A stretch of 64,000 nt of DNA from NORP233 sp050186825 (GTDB taxonomy: Bacteria > Planctomycetota > J058): positions 1 through 64,000 of the forward strand of contig JBFWYD010000059.1 of assembly GCA_050186825.1 (NCBI GenBank), read 5' to 3'. Within the stretch, counting starts at the first letter, position 1; every line of letters begins with the position of its first letter. Shown one piece after another: positions 8,737-16,068 of the stretch. The notes under the pieces were generated by a model that had not been told where the DNA came from, ran no database searches, and saw nothing but the letters and a program-made list of their open reading frames with translations. The translations under genes were made by a program, and so were the position numbers.

Positions 8737-10023
8737 GTGCCCTGGCGCGACGAATACCGGCGCAAGATCACCGACGCCGGGACCGCGGTCGCCTCGCTCC
8801 GGCCGGGCGACACCGTCTACCTGGGCGGCAACGCGGCCACGCCGCGGACCCTGGCCGCGGCCCTGGCCGAGCGCGCGGAGGACGTCCCCGGCCTGCGCGT
8901 CGGCCACGTGCTCCTGCTCGGCGAGGACCCCTTCGCGGGGCCCAAGCGGCGCGGGCTGATCCGCCACCTGTCCTGGTTCGTGGGCCCGGCCGACCGGGCC
9001 GCGGTCGCCTGCGGCGACGCCGAGTACGTCCCCTGCCACCTCTCCGAGATCCCGCGCCTGCTCCGCGCCGGGCGGCCGCGCCTGGACGCGGCGCTGCTCA
9101 TGACCTCGCCGCCCGACCGCCACGGCTGCCTCTCGCTCGGGGTCGAGGTCATGGCCTCGCTCGCGGCCGCGGACGCGGCCAAGCGCGTGATCGTGCAGGT
9201 CAACCCGCGCATGCCGCGGGTCCTGGGGAACTCCTTCCTGCACGTCAGCCAGATCCACGCCATCGTCGAGGCCGAGGACGAGCTCCCCGAGCTGCCGCCC
9301 ACCCCGCCGAGCGAGGTCGAGGAGCGCATCGCCAGCCACCTCGTCCCGCTCATCCCCGAGGGCGCCACGCTCCAGCTCGGGATCGGCGGGATCCCCAACG
9401 CCGTGATGGGCATGCTGCGCGGCCGCTCGGACCTGGGGATCCACTCCGAGATGATCTCGGACGGCGTGATGGAGGCGGTCGAGGCCGGCGTGATCACCGG
9501 CCGCTTCAAGACCCGCCACCGGCGCAAGGTGGTGACCACCTTCGCGCTCGGGAGCCGGGCCTTCTACGACTGGCTGCACGAGAACTCGCTGGTCGAGGCG
9601 CATCCCTGCGACCACACCAACGACCCCTTCGTGGCCGCCCAGAACGAGCGGCTGGTCGCGATCAACTCGGCGATCTCGGTCGACCTCTCGGGGCAGGTCA
9701 ACTCGGACTCGATCGGGGCCCGGATCTACTCGGGCGTGGGCGGGCAGGTCGATTTCATGCGCGCCGCGATGCGCTCGCCGGGCGGGCTGCCCGTGATCGC
9801 GCTCCCCTCGACCGCCCAGGGCGGCCAGACCTCGCGGATCGTGACCACCCTGGCGGCCGGGGCCGGGGTCGTGACCTCCCGCGCCGACGTGCACACGGTG
9901 GTCACCGAGTGGGGGGTGGCCGAGCTCTACGGCAAGGGCCTCCCGGCCCGGGCCGAGGCCCTGATCGCCATCGCCCATCCCCGCTTCCGGGACGAGCTGA
10001 GCGCGCAGCTCCCACGCTGCTGA
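8737..10023 (+). CDS. acetyl-CoA hydrolase / 4-hydroxybutyrate-type CoA-transferase
   Basis: 428 residues from a GTG. This family moves CoA between acyl-CoA and a free acid such as acetate through a glutamyl-CoA intermediate. The catalytic Glu is in HSEMISDGVM (near residue 250), and the substrate-loop motifs LQLGIGGIPNAV and SGVGGQVDFMRAA are intact; length matches the family. It directly follows the CBS/Usp pair and directly precedes the microcompartment operon with an 86-bp gap. In aldehyde-oxidising microcompartments the acyl-CoA product must be turned over; I infer this enzyme could do that job here in place of a PduL-type phosphotransacylase, but the pairing is by position only. Confidence 0.85.
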   Translation: MPWRDEYRRKITDAGTAVASLRPGDTVYLGGNAATPRTLAAALAERAEDVPGLRVGHVLLLGEDPFAGPKRRGLIRHLSWFVGPADRAAVACGDAEYVPCHLSEIPRLLRAGRPRLDAALLMTSPPDRHGCLSLGVEVMASLAAADAAKRVIVQVNPRMPRVLGNSFLHVSQIHAIVEAEDELPELPPTPPSEVEERIASHLVPLIPEGATLQLGIGGIPNAVMGMLRGRSDLGIHSEMISDGVMEAVEAGVITGRFKTRHRRKVVTTFALGSRAFYDWLHENSLVEAHPCDHTNDPFVAAQNERLVAINSAISVDLSGQVNSDSIGARIYSGVGGQVDFMRAAMRSPGGLPVIALPSTAQGGQTSRIVTTLAAGAGVVTSRADVHTVVTEWGVAELYGKGLPARAEALIAIAHPRFRDELSAQLPRC

Positions 10024-10063
10024 GCCGCGCCCCGGGGCCGCTTGCGCGCCCCTGGGCCCGCTC

Positions 10064-10069
10064 GTAGCA
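10064..10069 (+). promoter_or_regulatory. possible -10 box before the microcompartment operon
   Basis: TAGCAT lies in the only sizeable gap (86 bp) ahead of the BMC-P/RpiB/DeoC operon, about 40 bases before the first ATG. No good -35 was seen 17 bases upstream, so this is a weak call based on position and on resemblance to other TAnnnT boxes here. Confidence 0.3.
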
Positions 10070-10109
10070 TTCGCCCCCTCATAACCTCAAGAGCCCCAAG
10101 AGGGACCCC

Positions 10110-10454
10110 ATGCTCCTCGGGCGAGTCATAGGCACCGTGTGGGCGACGCGCAAGGAGGAGCGGCTCGAGGGCCTGAAGCTCCAGATCGTGCGCGAGCTCG
10201 ACCTCAAGCTGCAGCCGCAGCCGCGCTTCGTGATCGCCGTGGACGTGGTCCAGGCCGGCGTGGGCGACGTCGTGATCGTGACCCAGGGCTCGGCGGCGCG
10301 GCAATCGCCGCAGGTCGAGAAGCGGCCCATCGACGCCCTCGTGATGGCGGTGGTCGACAACCTCGAGGTGCTCGACGAGGCGGCCCTCGAGGCCAGCTAC
10401 GCGGCGCGCCGCGACCCGCTCCGCGCCTCGCTCGAGGCGCAGCCCGAGGTCTAA
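10110..10454 (+). CDS. BMC-P microcompartment vertex protein (EutN/CcmL family), copy 1
   Basis: 114 residues. EutN/CcmL proteins form pentamers that cap the vertices of polyhedral bacterial microcompartments. The family signatures are present: GRVIGTVWATRK at the N-terminus, GLKLQIV, the VDVVQAGVGDVVIV strand-turn, and PIDALVMAVVDNLEV. The C-terminal 20 residues extend beyond the usual end of the fold and may be a tail. First gene of a seven-gene unit; the RpiB gene starts 3 bp after its stop. Three BMC-P paralogues in one operon are typical of planctomycete and related loci, where different pentamers occupy different vertices or times of assembly. Confidence 0.92.
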   Translation: MLLGRVIGTVWATRKEERLEGLKLQIVRELDLKLQPQPRFVIAVDVVQAGVGDVVIVTQGSAARQSPQVEKRPIDALVMAVVDNLEVLDEAALEASYAARRDPLRASLEAQPEV

Positions 10455-10457
10455 GCC

Positions 10458-11231
10458 GTGAGCCTCCCCACCCGCGAGCAGATCGAGGGGGTCGCGCGCG
10501 ACGTGCTGCGCGAGCTGACCGGGGCCTCGGCCGACCCGCGCGAGCGGACCGTCGGCCTGGGGCGCTCGCTGATCGGCCAGGCCGAGGTGCGCGAGGCTCG
10601 CGCCCGCGGCGACAAGACGATCACCGTGGCCGCGGGCACGATCGTGACGCCCCTGGCCCACGACCTGGCCTCGGACTACGGGATCGAGATCCGCGTCCAG
10701 GCCGCGGGCAAGCCGCCGCGCCGCGCCGCGGGCGCCGCGCCCGACGGCCCGCCTCCCGGCCCCGCGCCGCGCGCCGGGGGCGCTGTGGCCATCGGCGCCG
10801 ACCACGGCGGCTTCGCGCTCAAGGAGCGGCTCAAGCCGCACATCGCGGCGCTCGGCCTGAAGGTGATCGACGTCGGCACCCACTCGGACGCCGCCTGCGA
10901 CTACCCCGACCTGGCCGCGGCCGTGGCCAAGCGCGTGGCCACCGGCGAGGCGAGCTGGGGCGTGCTGATCGACGGGGCCGGGATCGGCTCCTGCATGGCC
11001 GCCAACAAGGTGCCGGGCGTCCTGGCCGCGACCTGCCACGACGTGCGCACCGCCAAGAACAGCCGCGAGCACAACGGGGCCAACGTGCTCTGCCTGGGCT
11101 CGGGGACCCTCGACGAGGGCGCCGCGCGCCAGGTGCTCGAGGCCTGGCTCCAGACGCCCTTCGCGGGCGGCCGCCACGGGCGGCGCGTGGACAAGATCCG
11201 CGCGATCGAGGGGAGCTTCCTCCGCTCATGA
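10458..11231 (+). CDS. RpiB/LacAB-type sugar-phosphate isomerase with microcompartment-type N-terminal extension
   Basis: 257 residues from a GTG. Residues 1-25 form an amphipathic helix (TREQIEGVARDVLRELT) like encapsulation peptides; residues about 45-80 carry the segment VAAGTIVTPLAHDLA that recurs in microcompartment-associated proteins. The RpiB domain follows from about residue 105: AIGADHGGFALKERL, GTHSD..CDYPD, AANKVPGV, NSREHNGANVLCLG. Family enzymes interconvert ribose 5-phosphate and ribulose 5-phosphate or similar aldose/ketose phosphates. The loop that carries catalytic Cys in E. coli RpiB reads GVLIDGAGIGSC here, with Asp in that place. The start of the next gene overlaps the stop by 4 bp. 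Substrate is uncertain. Confidence 0.85.
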   Translation: MSLPTREQIEGVARDVLRELTGASADPRERTVGLGRSLIGQAEVREARARGDKTITVAAGTIVTPLAHDLASDYGIEIRVQAAGKPPRRAAGAAPDGPPPGPAPRAGGAVAIGADHGGFALKERLKPHIAALGLKVIDVGTHSDAACDYPDLAAAVAKRVATGEASWGVLIDGAGIGSCMAANKVPGVLAATCHDVRTAKNSREHNGANVLCLGSGTLDEGAARQVLEAWLQTPFAGGRHGRRVDKIRAIEGSFLRS

Positions 11232-11542
11232 TCCTGGCGCGCGTGATCGGCACGGTCTGGGCCAGCCGCAAGGTCCAGGGCAGCGACGGCTACAAGATGC
11301 AGCTCGTGCAGCCGCTCTCGGGCACGGGCGCCAAGGCGGGCCCGCCGCGCATCGCCTGCGACTCGGTGGGCGCCGGCCCCGGCGAGCTCGTCTACACCGT
11401 GGACCAGTACGAGGCCATGCTCGCCTTCCCCGACCTGGGCCTGGTCCCGCTCGACATGGCGATCGTGGGGATCGTGGACGAACTCGAGGACCGCACGGCC
11501 GAGGTGCTGGGCGGCCCCGGGCGCGGAGAGGCGGGCGCGTGA
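11228..11542 (+). CDS. BMC-P microcompartment vertex protein, copy 2
   Basis: 104 residues. Start ATG overlaps the RpiB stop (ATGA). EutN/CcmL signatures: ARVIGTVWASRK, GYKMQLVQPL, the SVGAGPGELVYTV strand-turn and PLDMAIVGIVDELED. It is the shortest of the three copies and closest to the canonical length; it ends in a Gly-rich tail. The stop is overlapped by copy 3. Being separated from copy 1 by the isomerase gene, it is not a recent tandem duplicate. Confidence 0.92.
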   Translation: MILARVIGTVWASRKVQGSDGYKMQLVQPLSGTGAKAGPPRIACDSVGAGPGELVYTVDQYEAMLAFPDLGLVPLDMAIVGIVDELEDRTAEVLGGPGRGEAGA

Positions 11543-11883
11543 AGCTCTGCCGCATCACCGGGGACGTCGTCTCCACGGTCAAGAACCCGCGCCTGGCCGG
11601 GCACAAGATCCTGGTCTGCCAGCCCGTCGACCTCGACGGCCGCACCCCGCAGGGACCCTCCTTCCTGGCCCTGGACGTGGTCCAGGCGGGCATCACCGAC
11701 CTGGTGCTCACGATCAAGGAGGGCTCGGGGGCGCGGCTGATCTTCGGCGACGACAAGATCCCGCTCGCGGCGGTGGTCGTGGCCGTGGTCGACGAGCTCG
11801 AGGTCGAGGACGAGGCCCGCCTGGTCGGGACCTCGCTGCTCGAGCTCAACCAACAGAGCGCGCTGAGTGGGGGTGAGTCGTGA
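11539..11883 (+). CDS. BMC-P microcompartment vertex protein, copy 3 (divergent)
   Basis: 114 residues from a GTG overlapping the previous stop by 4 bp. The fold signatures are recognisable but drifted: CRITGDVVSTVKNPRLAGHK at the start, LDVVQAGITDLVLTI, GSGARLIF and PLAAVVVAVVDELEV. The usual V.AT.K pattern has become VVSTVK. The C-terminus LLELNQQSALSGG extends past the fold. It is coupled to the DeoC gene by another GTGA overlap. I infer a specialised pentamer. Confidence 0.9.
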   Translation: MKLCRITGDVVSTVKNPRLAGHKILVCQPVDLDGRTPQGPSFLALDVVQAGITDLVLTIKEGSGARLIFGDDKIPLAAVVVAVVDELEVEDEARLVGTSLLELNQQSALSGGES

Positions 11884-12833
11884 GCCGCATCGACGCGGAC
11901 GTCCTGCTCGACAAGGTGGCCAAGGAGGTCGCGCGCCGCTTCGCCCGCGACCTGCCGATCTCGGGCGGGAGCGGAGCCGGCAGCGGTGGTGCTCGGGTCG
12001 GGCCGCCCTACTGCGCGGTGTGCGACCACCGCGGCCACTGCGTGACCCGCTGCGGGCCGCACGCCAGCTCGGTGGTCGAGGCCGGCGCCGACCGCATCGG
12101 CGCCGCGCCCGGGGTCGGCGCGGTCGAGCAGAAGATCGCGGCCATGATCGACCACACCCTGCTCAAGCCCGAGGCCACCCGCGACGAGGTGGCCTTCCTC
12201 TGCGCCGAGGCCGCCAAGTACAGCTTCGCGAGCGTGTGCGTGAACCCCTTCTGGGTGCCCTTCTGCGCCGAGATGCTGCGCGGGCACTCGGCCAAGGTGT
12301 GCACCGTGATCGGCTTCCCGCTCGGCGCCAACCAGCCCGAGATCAAGGCCCAGGAGGCCCGCCTGGCCGTGGCCCAGGGCGCGACCGAGGTGGACATGGT
12401 GATCAACGTCGGCGCCATGAAGTCGGGGATGATCGACCTGGTGGAGCAGGACATCCGCGCCGTGCGCGAAGGCGCCGGCTCGGGGGTGGTGCTCAAGGTG
12501 ATCCTCGAGACGGCCCTCCTGAACGACCAGGAGAAGGTCGCCGCCTGCGAGGCGAGCAAGCGGGCCCAGGCGGACTTCGTGAAGACCTCGACCGGCTTCA
12601 GCACCGGCGGGGCGACGGCCGGGGACGTGGCGCTGATGCGCCGGATCGTGGGCGACGGGCTGGGGGTCAAGGCCTCAGGCGGGGTGCGCACCAAGCAGGA
12701 CGCCCTGCTCATGATGCAGAGCGGCGCCAACCGGATCGGCGCCAGCGCCGGGGTCAAGATCCTCCAGGAGGTCAAGGGCCTGGCCGGCGGTGCGCGCAAG
12801 GCGGCGGCCGCGAGCAGCGGCGGGGCCTACTAG
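11880..12833 (+). CDS. deoC: deoxyribose-phosphate aldolase with Cys-rich N-terminal extension
   Basis: 317 residues from a GTG. The aldolase core (about residue 82 onward) splits 2-deoxyribose 5-phosphate into glyceraldehyde 3-phosphate and acetaldehyde. The Schiff-base Lys is in FVKTSTGFSTGGAT, the second active-site Lys in GVKASGGVRT, and the acidic residue in TEVDMVINVG. Normal DeoC has about 220-260 residues; the additional 80 hold an amphipathic helix (DADVLLDKVAKEVARRF, a candidate encapsulation peptide), a Gly/Ser linker and a four-Cys cluster (CAVCDHRGHCVTRC). Producing a volatile aldehyde next to shell-protein genes is the classic reason for a microcompartment. Two bases separate it from the phosphorylase gene. 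Confidence 0.93.
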   Translation: MSRIDADVLLDKVAKEVARRFARDLPISGGSGAGSGGARVGPPYCAVCDHRGHCVTRCGPHASSVVEAGADRIGAAPGVGAVEQKIAAMIDHTLLKPEATRDEVAFLCAEAAKYSFASVCVNPFWVPFCAEMLRGHSAKVCTVIGFPLGANQPEIKAQEARLAVAQGATEVDMVINVGAMKSGMIDLVEQDIRAVREGAGSGVVLKVILETALLNDQEKVAACEASKRAQADFVKTSTGFSTGGATAGDVALMRRIVGDGLGVKASGGVRTKQDALLMMQSGANRIGASAGVKILQEVKGLAGGARKAAAASSGGAY

Positions 12834-12835
12834 CC

Positions 12836-13678
12836 ATGGCCGAGAGCTATCAGTCGGCGCAGATCGTCAAGACCTCGGAGGGGAAGCAGTACCACGTGGG
12901 CTGCGCGCCGGGCGACGTCGCCCAGCGGATCCTGCTCGTGGGCGACCCCGCGCGGGCCGACAAGGTCGCCGCCCGCTTCGACTCGGTCTCGGTGCGCCGC
13001 CAGAACCGCGAGTACGTGACGATCACCGGCGTCTACAACGGCGAACCGCTGACCGTGACCGCGACCGGGATCGGCACCGACAACACCGAGATCGCGGTGA
13101 TCGAGCTGGCCCAGTGCGTGGAGGACCCGACCTTCCTGCGGGTGGGCTCGAGCGGCGCGCTGCGCGCCGGGATCGCGCTCGGCGACCTGGTGATCTCGAC
13201 CGGGGCCGTCCGCCTCGAGGCGACCTCGACCCAGTTCGTCCCCGAGGGCTACCCGGCGGTCGCGCACCACGAGGTGGTCCTGGCCCTGCTCGAGGCGGCC
13301 CGCGGCGTCTCCGACCGCGGCGTTCATCTCGGCCTGACGGCCACCGCCTGCGGCTTCTACGGCGCCCAGGGCCGCCAGGTCCCCGGCTTCCCGCCGCGCG
13401 ACCCCGAGCGCCCGGCCCGGCTGGGCCAGCTCGGCGTGGCGAACATGGAGATGGAGGCCAGCCTCCTGTTCACCCTCGGCCAGGTGGGGGGCTTCCGCAC
13501 CGGCGCCGTGTGCGCGATCTACGCCAACCGCGATGCGGACACCTTCGTGGACACCGACCTCAAGGACGCGGCCGAGTCGGCCTGCATCGACCTGGGGCTG
13601 GCCGCGATGGAGGTCCTGCGCCGGATGGACGCCGTGCGCGGCGAGGGGCGCTGGACGCCGAGCCACGGGCTCGGCTAG
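12836..13678 (+). CDS. uridine-phosphorylase-like nucleoside phosphorylase
   Basis: 280 residues. Start ATG at 12836; a longer open frame exists upstream, but it overlaps deoC. Family enzymes cleave nucleosides with phosphate to (deoxy)ribose 1-phosphate and base. Motifs: VGDPARADKVA (phosphate site), TGIGTDNTEIAVIEL, RVGSSGALR, and the ribose-binding NMEMEASLLFTL with the conserved EME. Length suits the hexameric NP-I class. With deoC and an RpiB-like isomerase in the same operon it suggests a nucleoside-to-sugar-phosphate pathway; a phosphopentomutase, needed to turn the 1-phosphate into the 5-phosphate, is not in the window. Confidence 0.9.
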   Translation: MAESYQSAQIVKTSEGKQYHVGCAPGDVAQRILLVGDPARADKVAARFDSVSVRRQNREYVTITGVYNGEPLTVTATGIGTDNTEIAVIELAQCVEDPTFLRVGSSGALRAGIALGDLVISTGAVRLEATSTQFVPEGYPAVAHHEVVLALLEAARGVSDRGVHLGLTATACGFYGAQGRQVPGFPPRDPERPARLGQLGVANMEMEASLLFTLGQVGGFRTGAVCAIYANRDADTFVDTDLKDAAESACIDLGLAAMEVLRRMDAVRGEGRWTPSHGLG

Positions 13679-13683
13679 ACCCC

Positions 13684-13965
13684 GTGGCGCGCAAGCGCGT
13701 CCGGATCCGGGGCGAGGTCCAGGGGGTGTGCTTCCGCACCTCGGCCCAGGAGGCCGCCTGGCGACTGGATCTGCTCGGCTGGGTCCGCAACCGCGCCGAT
13801 CCCCGGCTCCTCGAGCTCGTGGTCGAGGGCGACGACCTCTCGGTCGAGACCTTCGTACGCTGGTGTCAGGACGGACCGCCCCTGGCGCGGGTCGAGACCG
13901 TGGAGGTGGAGGACGAGCCGCTGGGCGAGGCGTTGAAGCCCTTCGCCATCCTCCCCACGATCTGA
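13684..13965 (+). CDS. acyP: acylphosphatase
   Basis: 93 residues from a GTG, five bases after the phosphorylase stop. Acylphosphatases hydrolyse carboxyl-phosphate bonds such as acetyl phosphate. The N-terminal signature IRGEVQGVCFRTSAQEAA contains the phosphate-binding Arg, followed by LLGWVRNRADPRLLELVVEG with the catalytic Asn (GWVRN). Length is standard. As last gene of the microcompartment operon it could dispose of acyl phosphate; that link is by position only. Confidence 0.9.
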   Translation: MARKRVRIRGEVQGVCFRTSAQEAAWRLDLLGWVRNRADPRLLELVVEGDDLSVETFVRWCQDGPPLARVETVEVEDEPLGEALKPFAILPTI

Positions 13966-14255
13966 TCCTCAGGGTCTTGCAGCATCGACAAGCCGCGCGA
14001 GCGCTGCGTTCCGGGCGATGAGCCCATCCGCAGGACCATCGTCCAGAACCTGAAAGACGTACCCAAGCAGTTGAAGTTTCGACGCTTAGGTGAACGCGCC
14101 GACAGGTCTTCCACGGCTAATGCTTTGATACCCCTCAAACTTTTCGATGCCCCCATTTGCAGAATCGTCTCGTAAGGGGGAGATAAACTCCCGCCCCGGT
14201 ACGCGGGATCCTTGGCACCAGCCTTGCTAAGTTTCCGGCAGTAGTGGGGGCCCGA
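13966..14255. other. 290-bp gap, markedly lower GC
   Basis: From about 14030 to 14250 the composition falls close to half GC, far below the surroundings. One plus-strand frame stays open from just after the acylphosphatase stop for about 67 codons, but has no credible start or ribosome site. A small hairpin (GGGAG-ATAAA-CTCCC, near 14188) is visible. I see no riboswitch or tRNA. It may hold the promoter of the following gene or a remnant of transferred DNA. Confidence 0.35.
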
Positions 14256-14549
14256 ATGATCCAGCAGTCTCGTTCCACGCGTTACCTCGAGGTCGGAGAT
14301 CGCCTCCGCAAGCGTGGGAAGCTCCGCAAGGCCGCGGCCGTATATGCCCGCTACGCCGACGCTTGCGTCGCCGAGACCTGGATGGCGATCGCCCGGACCT
14401 GCGTGGAGTCGGACCCCGTCAGCGCGTTGAAGGCCCTGGCCCAAGTCGAAAAGTTGACGGGTCCCAGCGGCGAGGGTCGGCGGATCTCGGCCCTGGCCTA
14501 CCAGCGCCTCGGCCGCCCCGAGATCGCCGCTCGCTTCCTCCAGGCCTGA
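14256..14549 (+). CDS. small TPR-like hypothetical protein
   Basis: 97 residues from an ATG with GTGGGGG just upstream; a GTG 12 bases earlier is less likely. The sequence is helical with TPR-like spacing: KRGKLRKAAAVYARYAD, then AWMAIA-type and RLGRPEIAARFLQA helices, roughly two and a half repeats. No signal peptide. It stands alone after the low-GC gap. Such mini-TPR proteins usually mediate protein contacts; the partner is unknown. Confidence 0.55.
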   Translation: MIQQSRSTRYLEVGDRLRKRGKLRKAAAVYARYADACVAETWMAIARTCVESDPVSALKALAQVEKLTGPSGEGRRISALAYQRLGRPEIAARFLQA

Positions 14550-14630
14550 TCCCCTCTCGGCCCGGTCCATCGCGTCGCCGGCGCCGGACCCTATACTCCT
14601 CCCCCCGAGCCCATGCCCCAGGGAGGATCC

Positions 14631-14891
14631 ATGTCCTGGCACTTCTCCAAGTTCCTGATCCAGTCCTTCCCCCCCGACCGCGCGGAGGCCAAGGAGCGCT
14701 GGGCCTTCGGGGTCTACGAGATCCTGGACGAGCGCCGGACCCCGGTCGACCCGCGGGTGCTCCACGTCACCTACCGGGGCGTGGTCGAGCTCTCCTCCGA
14801 GGAGGTGCCAGACCCCGAGCAGCCCGACTTCACCGCCCGGCTCGAGGACGCGGTGGTCGCCAAGTGGAAGACCCTGAGCAGCCAGCGCTGA
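14631..14891 (+). CDS. small hypothetical protein
   Basis: 86 residues. Start at 14631 chosen because GGGAGG sits five bases upstream; a TATACT box at 14592-14597 is a possible -10. The sequence (WHFSKFLIQSFPPDRAEAKE at the start, a central RVLHVTYRGVVEL strand) looks like a small alpha/beta domain. No family recognised. One base after its stop the thioesterase gene begins, so the two form a unit. Confidence 0.55.
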   Translation: MSWHFSKFLIQSFPPDRAEAKERWAFGVYEILDERRTPVDPRVLHVTYRGVVELSSEEVPDPEQPDFTARLEDAVVAKWKTLSSQR

Positions 14892-14892
14892 G

Positions 14893-15375
14893 GTGAGCGA
14901 GCTCGCGCCCCGCCCCGTCTCCTGGTCCCGCACCGAGCTGGGGGAGCTGATGCTCCCCCATCAGGCCAACATCCTCGGCAAGGTGTTCGGCGGCACGATC
15001 CTGGCCATGGTGGACAAGGCGGCGGCGACGGCCGCGATCCGCCACGCCGGCCGGGTGTGCGTCACGGCCCAGGTCGACCGCGTGACCTTCGACAGCCCGA
15101 TCGAGATCGGCGAGGTGGTGCGCGTGGTGGCCGAGGTCACCGCCGTCGGCCGCAGCTCCCTCGAGGTCGAGGTGGCCGTCTACGCGCTCGAGCCCCGCAC
15201 CGGCCACGAGCGCCTGACGAACACCAGCCTGGTGACCATGGTCGCCATAGACGGCGACGGCAAGCCCACCCGCGTCCCCCCGCTCGAGCTGACCGGCGAG
15301 GCCGAGCGCGCGCGCAACGCCGTGGCGCTGGCCCGGATGGCCGAGCGCAAGATCCGCCGCGCGCAGGGGCGCTGA
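14893..15375 (+). CDS. hotdog-fold acyl-CoA thioesterase
   Basis: 160 residues from a GTG. YciA/BACH-type hotdog enzymes hydrolyse acyl-CoA thioesters. Characteristic features: ELMLPHQANILGKVFGGTIL (the N and G of the family signature), the long hotdog helix MVDKAAATAAIRHAG, and VDRVTFDSPIEIGEVVRV. A basic tail ends the protein. It follows the small hypothetical gene at 14631 with a 1-bp gap. Its acyl chain preference cannot be read from the sequence. Confidence 0.87.
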   Translation: MSELAPRPVSWSRTELGELMLPHQANILGKVFGGTILAMVDKAAATAAIRHAGRVCVTAQVDRVTFDSPIEIGEVVRVVAEVTAVGRSSLEVEVAVYALEPRTGHERLTNTSLVTMVAIDGDGKPTRVPPLELTGEAERARNAVALARMAERKIRRAQGR

Positions 15376-15388
15376 CCGACGGGACGGC

Positions 15389-16068
15389 TCAGCGCGCGCC
15401 TCCCTCCCGGAGGCACCCGCAGGCATCGCAGCGCTCGGTCGCCGCGAGCGGCGCCCCGCAGGCCGCACAGGGCGCGCCTTCGCCCGGAGCCGACGGGCCG
15501 AGCAGACGCTGGAGCAGGCGCCGCGCGACGTTCGCCCCGAGCACTCGGCCGAGCTCCTGCGCGTAGCGCTGGGCCTCGGCGCCCAGGCGAGCCTCGTCGT
15601 CCACGACCCGCTCGTGCACGGTGTCCAGGCGGCGCAGGTCCAGGTGCGTGCGCCGGGGATCGCTCGGGAGGGAGAACACGGCCAGGGAGGTCTCGGCCTG
15701 GCGGTCGTAGAGCTCGGCGCGCAGCCGCTCCACGCCGAGCACCCCGGCCGAGACGTATGAGTTGGGGTCGTCCGGGGAGTAGCGCCGATAGGTGAGCCGT
15801 CCGTGCACGCGCACGACCCAGGCCGCCTGGAACAGCGCCGCGAACTCCCCCATCTCCTGGGTCGTGGCGTTCGCCCCCAGCTCGAGCGCCGCCTGGAGCA
15901 CGCGGCCGCGGTCCCGGGCCGCAGGGACCGGGCGCATCCGGAAGCTCCCCAGGTGGTCGGTGAGCGCCGCCTCGAGGTCCTGGCCGGGCGAGGTCCCCTG
16001 GACCGGCTCGAGACCGGGGCCGAGCCAGTCCCCGGGCGCGAGGACCAGGAGCTGCGCAGATCAGCCAC
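15389..16068 (-). pseudogene. hypothetical protein with C-terminal zinc ribbon, start unclear
   Basis: A coherent frame runs from about 16060 to 15389 (about 220 residues) but lacks ATG, GTG or TTG at its 5' end. A GTG at 16068 in the neighbouring frame (MADLRS) overlaps the upstream stop in operon style; one missing base near 16050 would join them. The body (LLVLAPGDWLGPGLEPV, EMGEFAALFQAAWVVRVHG) is unrecognised, and the C-terminus has a CAACG...CDACGC zinc ribbon. Either a real frameshift or a one-base sequence error. It may be co-transcribed with the minus-strand frame upstream. Confidence 0.45.

Noticed and set aside
13966..14255. riboswitch or tRNA in the low-GC gap
   Set aside because: No conserved riboswitch core and no T-loop or acceptor pairing could be found by eye.
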